From G963668655 sp963668655 (GTDB taxonomy: Bacteria; Myxococcota_A; SURF-8), in contig CAXXPQ010000004.1 of the NCBI GenBank assembly GCA_963668655.2, forward strand, positions 744,001 through 808,000: a DNA stretch of 64,000 nt, written 5' to 3'. How positions within the stretch are numbered: position 1 is the stretch's first letter; the number at the start of each line of letters is the position of its first letter. Both the position numbers and the translations under genes were made by a program. A model generated the notes under the pieces. The model had not been told where the DNA came from, made no database searches, and was given only the letters and a program-made list of their open reading frames with translations. Of the stretch, positions 51,046 through 59,602 are shown piece after piece.

Positions 51046-51772
51046 CGCTTTTCTCCTCTTTCAATTTGCGGCGCATGGCCTGCAAGCTCCCGGCTTCATT
51101 GCAGACATCCGTATAGTCGCAGCTATCGCAATCGAAATCCATTTCCAAGACCATCTTGTTGAAGGCTTGAACCATGCGCTCGCTGCGCTCGGCGATCCGT
51201 TCCAGGGCGCGGACATCCTCCACCGAACTCGTGACCAGCAGGATTTCCGCCGCCCGGACATGGGGGTGGCCGCGATAAAGCTCCACAAGTTCATGGCCCA
51301 AGGTCGGAAGTGAAAACCCCTGTCTCAAAGCTTCTTTGCTCACCCGGCTCCACTCGCGCCCGGCCTGCTTGACGGCCCGCAGCATGTATCCGGAAATCAG
51401 CAGGTCGAAACGCATCCGGCCGATGTCCGCGTGCCGTTCGTAGCAGTTCTCCTCGTCGAAGTCCTCCACCTGCAACAAGACCGCCTTGCCGAACGGCAGC
51501 CTGTCGCCGGCGGCCCGGTCGAGATCCGGACCGATCAGCGTGACGCGACCGTCCCGGACCCGATCCGCCTCGGTCGTCCACAGGTGAAACGCGGTCGAGG
51601 CCGTGTTCGGATGCCCCAGTTCCACGGCCGTGTCGGCCTGCATGACGATCCGGCCCCGCTGTCCCGCAGGCCAGCGCGAACGTCCTCCGGCGCTTTCCTC
51701 AACGACGGCATTCCCGCGTCTTTCCTCCACGAAGTCCCGAACCTCTTCGATAAGCTCTTCAAAGAATCGCAT
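51038..51772 (-). CDS. Acetyl-CoA synthase/CODH beta-subunit-like protein (stand-alone)
   Basis: A 244-aa soluble protein. RIVMQADTAVELGHPNTAST followed by GRVTLIGPDLDRAAGDRLPFG resembles the CdhC/AcsB segment that carries VELGxP and GxxxxxGPD. It is far shorter than acetyl-CoA synthase beta and lacks most of its A-cluster region. The C-terminus has its own Cys cluster, FDCDSCDYTDVCNEAGS (three cysteines). Small proteins of this type are annotated as CODH beta-subunit family (from memory). It overlaps the CooC-like gene by 8 bp, supporting a functional pair. The role is unknown. Confidence 0.6.
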   Translation of the reverse strand: MRFFEELIEEVRDFVEERRGNAVVEESAGGRSRWPAGQRGRIVMQADTAVELGHPNTASTAFHLWTTEADRVRDGRVTLIGPDLDRAAGDRLPFGKAVLLQVEDFDEENCYERHADIGRMRFDLLISGYMLRAVKQAGREWSRVSKEALRQGFSLPTLGHELVELYRGHPHVRAAEILLVTSSVEDVRALERIAERSERMVQAFNKMVLEMDFDCDSCDYTDVCNEAGSLQAMRRKLKEEKSDA

Positions 51773-51782
51773 GCCCTCGCAC

Positions 51783-52580
51783 TCAATCCTGCGGCCGGTT
51801 TCCGCCCGAGGCGACGATATCGGCGGCGATCAGCGCCGCACCGTATGCGCCGTTGACCTGCGGCTTGTCCAGCCGCACCATGTCGCACTTCAGCGCTTCC
51901 TGCAAGGCGTCGAACATGCCGACGTTCTTCGCCACGCCGCCGCTCATGGCGATATCGTGCGAGAGGCCGATGCTCTTGGCCATGGCGGACGTGCGGCGCG
52001 CCACCGACCGATGCAGGGCCTTGACGATGTCCGGTATCTCCATGCCCTCGCTGACCAGCGACAGGATCTCCGTTTCGGCGAAGATCACGCACTGGTTGGA
52101 AAGCAGGAGATCCTTCGTGGCCTGCCGGGACAAGGCGCCCAGGTCTTCCAGTTCGATCTCCAGGGCCTCGGCGATGATCTCCAGAAAACGTCCCGTACCC
52201 GAGGCGCATTTATCGTTGTAGAAGTAGCGCTCCACGCGTCCGTCTTCGTCGAAGCGAATGGCCTTGGCGTCCTGGCCGCCGATATCGATCAGCATGCGCA
52301 CGGATTCGGCCTGCGCCACGGCCCCCCGCGCGTGGCAGACGATCTCGGACTCTTCGTGGTTGCCGAAGGAAATCCGCTTTCGCCCGTAACCTGTGGTTAC
52401 GAAGTATTCGACGTCCTCGGCTGAAAGCCCGGTACCGGCCAGGGCATCCCGCAAAGCGGCCTTGGCCGAGGCGTCCGGGTCCGTTCCGCAGCGCACCACG
52501 GCCGAGCCGATCATATCGCCGTTCTTCAGAATCGCGACCTTCGCGGAAAGAGAACCCACATCACACCCGGCGACGATCAT
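51783..52580 (-). CDS. BadF/BadG/BcrA/BcrD-type ATPase (acyl-CoA dehydratase activase), second copy
   Basis: A 265-aa ASKHA-fold ATPase that would couple ATP hydrolysis to low-potential electron transfer. ATG 52580 overlaps the previous stop (ATGA). It shows GCDVGSLSAKVAIL (phosphate 1), TTGYGRKRI, CHARGA, LIDIGGQDAKAI (phosphate 2), NDKCASGTGRFLE with the cluster Cys, NQCVIFAETE with the second cluster Cys, and SGGVAKNVG (adenosine). Both Cys ligands for the bridging [4Fe-4S] are present. It differs clearly from the adjacent paralogue, suggesting a heterodimer as in BcrA/BcrD. Confidence 0.92.
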   Translation of the reverse strand: MIVAGCDVGSLSAKVAILKNGDMIGSAVVRCGTDPDASAKAALRDALAGTGLSAEDVEYFVTTGYGRKRISFGNHEESEIVCHARGAVAQAESVRMLIDIGGQDAKAIRFDEDGRVERYFYNDKCASGTGRFLEIIAEALEIELEDLGALSRQATKDLLLSNQCVIFAETEILSLVSEGMEIPDIVKALHRSVARRTSAMAKSIGLSHDIAMSGGVAKNVGMFDALQEALKCDMVRLDKPQVNGAYGAALIAADIVASGGNRPQD

Positions 52581-53368
52581 CGCTCTTCTCCTTCCTCGCC
52601 GTCGGCGGCCAAAAGCGCCGCGCCGATGGCCCCCGCGATCTGGGGATCGTAGCGGCGGATGCGCTTCATGCGGAACCCAAGCTGCTTTTCGATACCGGAC
52701 AGGATGCCCTGGTTTTTGGCCACACCGCCGGTCATGCAGACATCCTTTTCCACGTTGAGATTGTTGACCAGCGTGACGATACGCGTCGTCATGGCGGCGT
52801 TCACGCCCGCGGCGATGTCTTCCACGGCCACGCCGTCGTTCAGGTGGCGGATGACGTCCGCCTGAGCCCAGACCGTGCAGGCGTTGGCGAAGGTGACCGG
52901 ATGCCGGGCGCGCCGGGACATGTCGCCCAGATCCTCCAGGCTCACGCCGACCACCTTGGCCATGACCTCCAGGAACCGGCCGGTGCCCGAGGCGCATTTG
53001 TCGTTGGCCACGAATTTGTCGATCCGGCCGTCCGGGTCGAGCTTCATGGCCTTGCAGTCCTGCCCGCCCACGTCGATCACCGTACGCACGGACGGAACCA
53101 GCCATTTCGCGCCCCGGGCGTGGCAGGTGATTTCCGAAAGCGTGCGGTCCACGAAAGGAATCTTCCCGCGCCCGTAGCCTGTGCCGACGCTCCGTTCGAT
53201 ATCGCTTTGCTTGAGGCCGGCGTTCTCCAATGCCAGGCCCATCACCTTCTCGGCCGATTCCCAGGGGCGGGCCTTGGACTTCACCACCGCGTGGCCCAGG
53301 ATGGCGCCGTCCTTCATTACCACCGCCTTGGACGTCAGCGATCCGACATCGCAACCTGCAACGATCAT
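52577..53368 (-). CDS. BadF/BadG/BcrA/BcrD-type ATPase (acyl-CoA dehydratase activase), first copy
   Basis: A 263-aa paralogue of the next gene. ATG 53368 overlaps the stop of the reductase-type subunit gene (ATGA). Motifs are GCDVGSLTSKAVVM, GTGYGRGKIP, CHARGAKWL, VIDVGGQDCKAM, NDKCASGTGRFLEVM, NACTVWAQADVI and TGGVAKNQG. The extra Cys in GGQDCKAM is common in this branch. Both copies keep full ATP and cluster sites, so neither looks degenerate. Confidence 0.92.
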   Translation of the reverse strand: MIVAGCDVGSLTSKAVVMKDGAILGHAVVKSKARPWESAEKVMGLALENAGLKQSDIERSVGTGYGRGKIPFVDRTLSEITCHARGAKWLVPSVRTVIDVGGQDCKAMKLDPDGRIDKFVANDKCASGTGRFLEVMAKVVGVSLEDLGDMSRRARHPVTFANACTVWAQADVIRHLNDGVAVEDIAAGVNAAMTTRIVTLVNNLNVEKDVCMTGGVAKNQGILSGIEKQLGFRMKRIRRYDPQIAGAIGAALLAADGEEGEER

Positions 53369-54774
53369 GTCATCAGTCTCCGTACGTTCATGAATTCCTC
53401 GAAACGCTCCCGGGACGACTCCCACGACTCCACGCGGTCGTCGAAGGCGTCTCCGTACATGATATGCGTGGGAAAACCCGCCTTTTCCGTATCGCGGGCG
53501 AACAGCTTCAGCATGCCCCAGGTATTCCGGCAGCCGGGCGTGCCGTTGTATACGATGCAGTCGGCGCTGTAGAGCTTGGCCAGAGACAGCGTGTCCTCCA
53601 GCCACATGTTGGGCGCGTCGTAGGGACCGCGAATGGACTTCACCATGGGCATGCGGGAATTGAGATCGGCCAGGCTGTCGATCATGTGGTCCATGTCGCG
53701 GGTGTCGATGGCATAGGTGGCGTCCATGCGATCGAATTCGCGGGCGTAGACGGCCTTGTCCGACCAGTGTTTCGAGAGAATGTTACCCGGCGCGGCGACG
53801 CCCAGTTCGTCGAGCATCCGCCACAGGCGCAGGTGGGTGGTGTAATGGTCGATGTAGCAGAAGAAGGCCCGCACGCGCTCCTTTCCGTACTTCAATCCGG
53901 AGATCCCCTTTTCGATGTTTTCCCGGGCCGTGACCAGCATGGATTCGAGCAGCCGCGTGCACTCCGGCATGCCGGCGAACAGAAAACGCGAGGCGTAGAC
54001 CATGAATCCGAAGGTGACCGGCATGGGACACGGGATGATGCGATAGAACTCGTCCAGTTCGGCCATGAGCTCGTCCTGCCGTTCGATCTCCTTCAGAACC
54101 TCGCGCAGGCGGTCGGGATCCAGTTTCTTGCCCGTGTGCTCCTCCAGAAAGGCGATCAAGGAGCGGTAGTCCGCGCGGTGATAGCCGTCGCTGCGACCGT
54201 CCACCAGGACCGGCGGGAAATCGAGTTGGAAGAAAGGCTTTTTCAGATAGGCCGAGGCGAACGAAAAGGCGTTGGCGTTGGTGTCGCACACCCCGGGCGT
54301 GTCGGTCACGATCATATCGATCTCGTGCGCCACCCCGGCCAGATACGCGCCGAGCGCGCCGCGCTGTGACGAACACGAAGTCTCCGAGAAGCCCAACTCG
54401 TTGCAGTAGTCCAGGAATTCGGCCGTGCCGCGCCGGTAGCAGAGGGTCATCACGGCGGAAAGGATCTCCAGGCAGAGCGGCACCACGTCCATGGCGTACA
54501 TCAGCGCGGGAGAGAAGCAGAAGGTGGTGATGGCGCGCTTGTGGCCCCGGTCGTGCGCCGTGACGATGTTGCGGAAATAGCTGGCGCAGGCGTCGATGAA
54601 GCACTGTCCGGGCGCGCCCGCCTCGAAGACGGTTTCGATGATGCCCCGGAAATAGGGGAGGTACCGCAGGGACGTGCGATACTCCTTTTCCGATCCGTCG
54701 CGCAGATGCGAACCGGCCTGAAAGATGGAATTCAGCATCCAGTCGAAGCGGTACTCGCGCGTAGCGTTTCTCAT
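53365..54774 (-). CDS. 2-hydroxyacyl-CoA dehydratase / benzoyl-CoA reductase-type subunit (B-like)
   Basis: A 469-aa protein of the HgdB/BcrB superfamily. ATG 54774 overlaps the stop of the partner subunit gene. Likely [4Fe-4S] ligands are C86 in TTFCFSPALMYAMDVVPL, C134 in SETSCSSQRG and a later Cys in NGTPGCRNTWGM. The family's typical middle segment is present (AYLKKPFFQLDFPP and DYRSLIAFLEEHTGKKLDP). The subunit is larger than its partner, as in heterodimeric dehydratases and class I benzoyl-CoA reductases. The substrate is not predictable. Confidence 0.85.
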   Translation of the reverse strand: MRNATREYRFDWMLNSIFQAGSHLRDGSEKEYRTSLRYLPYFRGIIETVFEAGAPGQCFIDACASYFRNIVTAHDRGHKRAITTFCFSPALMYAMDVVPLCLEILSAVMTLCYRRGTAEFLDYCNELGFSETSCSSQRGALGAYLAGVAHEIDMIVTDTPGVCDTNANAFSFASAYLKKPFFQLDFPPVLVDGRSDGYHRADYRSLIAFLEEHTGKKLDPDRLREVLKEIERQDELMAELDEFYRIIPCPMPVTFGFMVYASRFLFAGMPECTRLLESMLVTARENIEKGISGLKYGKERVRAFFCYIDHYTTHLRLWRMLDELGVAAPGNILSKHWSDKAVYAREFDRMDATYAIDTRDMDHMIDSLADLNSRMPMVKSIRGPYDAPNMWLEDTLSLAKLYSADCIVYNGTPGCRNTWGMLKLFARDTEKAGFPTHIMYGDAFDDRVESWESSRERFEEFMNVRRLMT

Positions 54775-55925
54775 CGGCGCGCCTCCTTCTGCCGGGCGAT
54801 TTTCTCCAGAAAAGCGTCCAGCCGGATTTTCAGCCGTCCCTTTTCCACCAGCGGCCCGTACTCGCGCTCGATGCGCAGGCAGGGAACGCCGTCGGCCTCC
54901 AGATCCTTGTCGAACAGCCCGTTCTCCGCACCGTGCATGTCGCAGAAGCGGATGTTCTGTAGAACCACGCCGTCCACGTTCGCGCTTTGGATTTTGTTCT
55001 TCAGAATTCGCAGGCGCGTCTCGTACTGGCCGTACATCCTCGGGCATTCGTTCTTGCTCAGGTAATAGCGGGCCAGGGCATCGATGGGATCGCCGTCCTC
55101 GTCCACGTCGTCGAGATGCGAGCGGGCCGAGAAACAAAGGTTGTCGGCCACCACCACCGCCCGATCCCCCTGGACCAGGCGGACCAGTTCGATGTCGTCG
55201 TTGGCGCTGCCCACCAGCATCAGGCGGATGCGGCCGGACGTGTCGCGCTCCGCCCTCTCCCGTTCGCCTATGTAAGCGGACAAGAGCCGGATGTAATCCT
55301 CACGTGCCATGGACGAACCGGCCATGATGACGGCCAGGGCCTCCACGCCGTCGATGGGCGACTCCGGGTCCGTGCGCAACGCGTCCAGGCGGCGGAGCAG
55401 CGCGCGGCCGCGATTGTACAGCCGGATGGACGCACGGATCGGCTCGGATCGAATCTCCAGATCGAAATGGGCCTGCAATTCATCGATCAGGCGAAGGATC
55501 TCGTCCGTAAACCACCGGATGGTGTAATCCGTGTATTTGTGCGGCACGCCGAAATGGAAGAAGAAAGGCGGCTTGATGCCCCCGATATCTCCGTCCGCCT
55601 TGCGCCAGCATTCGTCGATGCGGCGCATGGAGTCGCATCCGGGGGTGATGATGGCCCCGTCCAGAAATTGCAGGCGCTTTTCGCCGACCAGTTGCAGGAG
55701 ATGCTTGGGCAGGCTGCAAATGAAGGGGCCGAAATAGGTGTCGCCGATACTGCACTCCTCGGCCGCGTTTCCGCGCAGCCGGTACGGAAGGATGTCGGCG
55801 GCGTGAAAAATCTCGTCGGGCAGGTAGGAGCAGGTATAGCCCACCACTTTTTTCCCGGCGCCCTTCCAGTCCGCAATGAACGGGTTCTCCACGGCGTTGG
55901 CCAGTTGCTTCCAGTCCACCGTCAT
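54771..55925 (-). CDS. 2-hydroxyacyl-CoA dehydratase / benzoyl-CoA reductase-type subunit (C-like)
   Basis: A 384-aa partner subunit. Ligands match the family well: C32 in GYTCSYLPDEIFHAADILPY, C97 in ITPGCDSMRR and C328 in QNIRFCDMHGAE. The early motif with ADILPYRL is a hallmark of BcrC/HgdA/HgdB-type subunits. It would bind one [4Fe-4S] and, with the B-like subunit, an acyl-CoA substrate reduced by one electron from the ATPase component. It overlaps its neighbours by four bases on each side. Confidence 0.88.
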   Translation of the reverse strand: MTVDWKQLANAVENPFIADWKGAGKKVVGYTCSYLPDEIFHAADILPYRLRGNAAEECSIGDTYFGPFICSLPKHLLQLVGEKRLQFLDGAIITPGCDSMRRIDECWRKADGDIGGIKPPFFFHFGVPHKYTDYTIRWFTDEILRLIDELQAHFDLEIRSEPIRASIRLYNRGRALLRRLDALRTDPESPIDGVEALAVIMAGSSMAREDYIRLLSAYIGERERAERDTSGRIRLMLVGSANDDIELVRLVQGDRAVVVADNLCFSARSHLDDVDEDGDPIDALARYYLSKNECPRMYGQYETRLRILKNKIQSANVDGVVLQNIRFCDMHGAENGLFDKDLEADGVPCLRIEREYGPLVEKGRLKIRLDAFLEKIARQKEARR

Positions 55926-57394
55926 GCGACCTCCTTGTCCGGCAAAAGCGCCATCCGAAGGTTTTCCAGGGCCTCGCCGGTTTTCCCCGACCGCCTTTCG
56001 GACTCCGCCAGCATATCGGCCAGGGCCTGGAGAACGGGCGGCAACAACACCGGCGCGAGCGGTTTCAGGGCGGCGGCGGCATCCTCGGCCAGTTTGCCCA
56101 GGGCTTGCTCCGCTTCGTATTCGTCCAGGGACTGGGCGATCTGCTTGAAAAGGTCGCGCACCACGCCCGGATGCTCGTCGTGAACGCGGTTGAACAGCGA
56201 CAGGCTGCGGTTGACGGCCTCGGCCGTTTCCTGCGCGTCCAGCGCGGACATGGCCTGTTGAATCGTGCCCGCGATCTCCCCGTCATCCAGGGTGTTTTCG
56301 ATGGTGTCCAGCCGCAGCACGGCCTGCTTGACGGCGGCGGCCTTATCGCGGCAGGGCGCGGCCAGCATGTCCTTGACGAGTTCCGGGTGATTTTCCATAT
56401 AGGAACAGAGGCGCAGGCTCACGGCCTCCCGGGTTTCGCCGAGCAATCCCTTCAGTTTCAGTAGAAGCTCGAAATCGATGACGTCGAGCACGCCTTCCAG
56501 CAATCGGCCGGCGTCTTCCGGCAGTTGCGGCTTGCCGAGTTCGCCGATGAGGATCTGTCCGGTTTCGACTTTCCGCAGGAGTTCCAGGCCCTCGTTGACC
56601 AGGCGGCCGACGGCCTCGCCGTCGATTTCGCGCAGGAGAGTCAGCAGAACGTCCGCGATCAGGTCGGGCGCCATCTGGTTGATGGGCTCGATAGTCTTCA
56701 CCAGGCCGCGCACGGCGGCGTTGACGCCCGACGGCAGAACGCCCGCCAGGCAGATCGTCTTGGCCGGATAGCGCCACAGTTCTTCGTTCACCATGGCGGC
56801 GACGTCCTCCGCCCCCGCCGCCAGCCGGTCCGAGGCTTCCTTGATCTCGCCGAAATCGAGGCGGGCGATGACATCCGCGACGGCCCGCCTCCGTCCGGCG
56901 GCCTCGTCGTCCGTCCCGGCCTTTTCGTTCTTCTCTCGCAGACAATCGGAAAGCAATTCGGCCGCCGCCCCCCAGTCCAGGGAGGTCCGGCCATCCGCGT
57001 TTCCGGCGGCGTCGTCCGAACCGTGCGCGGTTTTCTGCAACGCCTGGCCCGCCCGAATGATGCCGTTTCCAAGCGCCGGGAGAGCCGCAGCCGCGGTGCG
57101 GGCGTGCATCGGTTCCCCCAGGACGGCCGGGACGCTCGCCGCCCGGCGCGAAAAGGACGGCGCGAAGACGAGCCGCACCAACCAGGACAGAATCGCGGAG
57201 AAAATTCCTTTCACGCGATTGTCCCCGGCCCAGTTGCGCAGCATGGCCAGCACCGTGTTGCAGACCGTCCGTCCGAGTTCCCGGGTCTGCAAGAGGGCCG
57301 CAAACAGTTCGGCCTGCCGCTGCTCGGCCGTTTGCGCGTCCCGGTCGGGCCATGGGCGATGGTCGTTCGGCGGCGGTGATGTTGCGTTCATCAT
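55922..57394 (-). CDS. Unrecognised 490-aa alpha-helical protein of the reductase operon
   Basis: A 490-aa protein without a recognised family. It is almost entirely predicted helix, built from repeated amphipathic segments that resemble one another (for example LVNEGLELLRKVETGQ, LLEGVLDVIDFELLLKLKG, AVNRSLSLFNRVHDEHPGVV). One hydrophobic stretch, IFSAILSWLVRLVFAPSF (about residues 64-81), might touch the membrane. It has three cysteines and no signal peptide. The start overlaps the TetR stop (TGATG) and the end overlaps the C-like subunit start (ATGA), so it is translated with the system. It may be a scaffold or membrane anchor (inference). Confidence 0.7.
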   Translation of the reverse strand: MMNATSPPPNDHRPWPDRDAQTAEQRQAELFAALLQTRELGRTVCNTVLAMLRNWAGDNRVKGIFSAILSWLVRLVFAPSFSRRAASVPAVLGEPMHARTAAAALPALGNGIIRAGQALQKTAHGSDDAAGNADGRTSLDWGAAAELLSDCLREKNEKAGTDDEAAGRRRAVADVIARLDFGEIKEASDRLAAGAEDVAAMVNEELWRYPAKTICLAGVLPSGVNAAVRGLVKTIEPINQMAPDLIADVLLTLLREIDGEAVGRLVNEGLELLRKVETGQILIGELGKPQLPEDAGRLLEGVLDVIDFELLLKLKGLLGETREAVSLRLCSYMENHPELVKDMLAAPCRDKAAAVKQAVLRLDTIENTLDDGEIAGTIQQAMSALDAQETAEAVNRSLSLFNRVHDEHPGVVRDLFKQIAQSLDEYEAEQALGKLAEDAAAALKPLAPVLLPPVLQALADMLAESERRSGKTGEALENLRMALLPDKEVA

Positions 57395-58050
57395 CAGGCG
57401 CTCTCTTTCTTTTCGTGGTTCCGGGTCGGTCCGGCCGGCGCGTCTTTCCGATCGGTCGGAGCGCTCCGGAAGACCAATTCCATCACGTTTCCGGAAGGTT
57501 CGTCTCCGGCGATGGATGCGGCCTCTTCAAGTTTCATCACGGCGTTCCGAAACGAAAATCCCTTGGGTGAAATCTTCGCGTGGGCGGCGCATCCGAGGAT
57601 GTAGATCACGATGAATTCCGCCATGTCGCGGTCCACGCCCAGGATCGTGATGATCGCGTTTTTGTGGATTTCGGCGTAACCGTGCAGAACCTCCTTGGAT
57701 GCGGACGGATCGTTGTGCATCAAATCGAGACTCAGGGAGAGGTGGTTGAGATAGTCGCTCTCGGTGTCCGCGAGGAGTTTCGTCAGCGTGCCGATCTTGG
57801 TCTCCAACGAAAGATCCGCCCCGGCGATGTGGCGGTATTGATCGACGTTGCGTTCGGCCACCCAGGAAATCAACTGTTCCAGGATAGCGGCCTTGTTGGG
57901 AAAATAATGGTATAGCGTCCCGGTGGACACTCCGTTTTCCTTCGCGATCTCCCGCATGGTGACGTTGCTGTAGCCTTTTCGGCTGAACAGGTCGTAGCTC
58001 TTCTCCAAAAGAATGTTGCGGTATTCGTCGTGATCCACGGTTTTGGGCAT
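57394..58050 (-). CDS. TetR/AcrR-family regulator
   Basis: A 218-aa repressor-type protein. The N-terminal HTH is typical: FSRKGYSNVTMREIAKENGV followed by STGTLYHYFPNKAAILEQLI (about residues 22-62). The C-terminal ligand domain is helical. The basic C-tail (DRKDAPAGPTRNHEKKESA) is unusual. It lies between the GMC oxidoreductase and the reductase-type genes and is coupled to the latter. A palindrome CGAACGTTCG in the GMC promoter (59479-59488) is a possible operator. The ligand could be an acyl-CoA or lipid. Confidence 0.9.
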   Translation of the reverse strand: MPKTVDHDEYRNILLEKSYDLFSRKGYSNVTMREIAKENGVSTGTLYHYFPNKAAILEQLISWVAERNVDQYRHIAGADLSLETKIGTLTKLLADTESDYLNHLSLSLDLMHNDPSASKEVLHGYAEIHKNAIITILGVDRDMAEFIVIYILGCAAHAKISPKGFSFRNAVMKLEEAASIAGDEPSGNVMELVFRSAPTDRKDAPAGPTRNHEKKESA

Positions 58051-58102
58051 GCCGTTTACCTGGTTATTTCATGATATTCGGGCGACATCGGCATCTCCGC
58101 GA

Positions 58103-59452
58103 TTACGAACCCACGACCGGCTCGGCCGCCGGCGGTTCCACCGGACCCCGCCGGGCTTTCTCTCCGCTCAAGCGGCGGGCGAGGTAGTTGCCCAGGGTGA
58201 CGAGCGCCAGGGTGGGCGGCAGTCCCCAGGCTTCCGGAATCACGGAGCAGTCGCAGACGTGCAGATCATCGATCCGGGTCTTCAGATCCGCATCGACGAT
58301 CTCGCCGATCTTGGCCGTTCCGCCAGGATGCGCGGCGAAATACCAGGTCTTGTAAATATCCTTCGCCCCGGCGGCGGTAAGGATCTTTTTCGCGTTCTCG
58401 AAGCCGTGCAGAAGTTTCCGGCGGTCCTTTTCGATCAGGGTCTTGCGCACGCCGCCGGAATCGGTGAGCTTTCCGCCGAGCGTGTCCTTGGCCTTGACCA
58501 TGATGCGGGCGGTGCTCTTGTAGGAGAACAGTTTCGTGAAACGGAACACCTGGGCGGCAAACGCCATGTGCGTCAGCGGCGAAACCGGCATGTCGGTGAG
58601 GAGATAGCCTTCGTCCTCCATGTGAATACCGGCGGACATGGGAATTTCGTTGGGCTGCGTCTTCACGTCCTGCATCGTGCCGCAGACGGTAATCAGTGGA
58701 TCGAAGAAGAAGTTGTACCCGGCCTCTTTGATGCCGGTCCTGCGCAAAATGACCGGCGTACCGATGCCGCCGGCCGCCAGGACGACCTTTTCCGCCCGGA
58801 CTTCGTGCCGCTCTCCCTTGCGCTTGAAACGCACGCCAACCGCCCGGCCGTCTTCCACCATGACGTTTTCGACCTTCGCCCGATCGACGATCAGAGCACC
58901 GTTTTGCAACGCATCCTCCACGTACATGCGCGCACTCCACTTGACGCCGAAGGAATCGCCCGCGTAGCCGAAGGGGAACTCCGGCAGCCAGCGATTCTGG
59001 TACATGAACTTGTTAAGCCGTTTCCAGTCGAAGCCCGAGTTGACGGCCGCCTCGGCGATGCGATTCGAAACCGGGGTCATCATTTCATCTTTCAGCGGAC
59101 CGATGGGCAGATCGTTCTTGGCCTTCTGAAGATCGCTCGCGATATCCATGCCGTGTTTGGAAAACATGGACAGGGGCGGCTCGAAAGCGGTGCCGTAATA
59201 AAAGATGGAACTTCCTCCTGTGGTGAGCCCGCGCACCATGGACAGCATGCTGTTGGTGAAGAGCAGACTCCGGCCGGGGATCAGCAGTTGGCTGACGTAG
59301 TTGTACAGACTGCCCGTGACCGGAGCGTAGGGCCCTCTTTCCAGCATCAGCACCCGCTTGCCCGCCAGGGACATTTCCCGGGCGACGGTGGCGCCGCCGG
59401 GGCCGGTGCCCACCACGATCAGATCGAACGATTCACGCTGAAAGGCTGTCAT
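58103..59452 (-). CDS. GMC-family FAD oxidoreductase
   Basis: A 449-aa flavoprotein. The FAD fingerprint is LIVVGTGPGGATVAREMSLA with VLMLERGPY. TTGGSSIFYYGTAFEPP is the attachment-loop region, and VVLAAGGIGTPVILRRTG is a GMC signature. The catalytic His lies in AAHPGGTAKIG, and the C-terminal GLPPTLALVTLGNYLARR is canonical. It should oxidise an alcohol on a hydrophobic substrate. The usual mid-sized substrate domain is present but short. It is the first gene of the operon, with a promoter at 59493-59521. It is 52 bp from the TetR gene. Confidence 0.9.
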   Translation of the reverse strand: MTAFQRESFDLIVVGTGPGGATVAREMSLAGKRVLMLERGPYAPVTGSLYNYVSQLLIPGRSLLFTNSMLSMVRGLTTGGSSIFYYGTAFEPPLSMFSKHGMDIASDLQKAKNDLPIGPLKDEMMTPVSNRIAEAAVNSGFDWKRLNKFMYQNRWLPEFPFGYAGDSFGVKWSARMYVEDALQNGALIVDRAKVENVMVEDGRAVGVRFKRKGERHEVRAEKVVLAAGGIGTPVILRRTGIKEAGYNFFFDPLITVCGTMQDVKTQPNEIPMSAGIHMEDEGYLLTDMPVSPLTHMAFAAQVFRFTKLFSYKSTARIMVKAKDTLGGKLTDSGGVRKTLIEKDRRKLLHGFENAKKILTAAGAKDIYKTWYFAAHPGGTAKIGEIVDADLKTRIDDLHVCDCSVIPEAWGLPPTLALVTLGNYLARRLSGEKARRGPVEPPAAEPVVGS

Positions 59453-59478
59453 GGCTTTGCTCTTTCTCGGTTTTATTT

Positions 59479-59521
59479 CGAACGTTCGTTATAATTTAAA
59501 CGACGGCGGCTTTCCTGTCAA
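59479..59521 (-). promoter_or_regulatory. Promoter and candidate TetR operator of the GMC/reductase operon
   Basis: Minus-strand TTGACA (59521-59516) and TAAATT (59498-59493) have 17-bp spacing. The palindrome CGAACGTTCG (59479-59488) lies between the -10 and the ATG at 59452, around the expected transcript start, where a bound repressor would block transcription. Confidence 0.65.
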
Positions 59522-59602
59522 GCGCAATGTTGTCATGTTGTAGACGGAGTGTCGCTTATTGTGGTTTCAACGAGGTCGCCCCGGCGTATTAGGGGCGTCC
59601 CC

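Noticed and set aside
50272..51772. Carbon monoxide dehydrogenase / acetyl-CoA synthase operon
   Set aside because: There is a CooC-like protein and a short beta-like protein, but no catalytic CODH subunit or full-length ACS.
50272..55925. Complete anaerobic benzoate degradation cluster
   Set aside because: Only reductase/dehydratase-type subunits and activators are present. No benzoate-CoA ligase, dienoyl-CoA hydratase, hydrolase or ferredoxin gene was found, so the substrate was left open.
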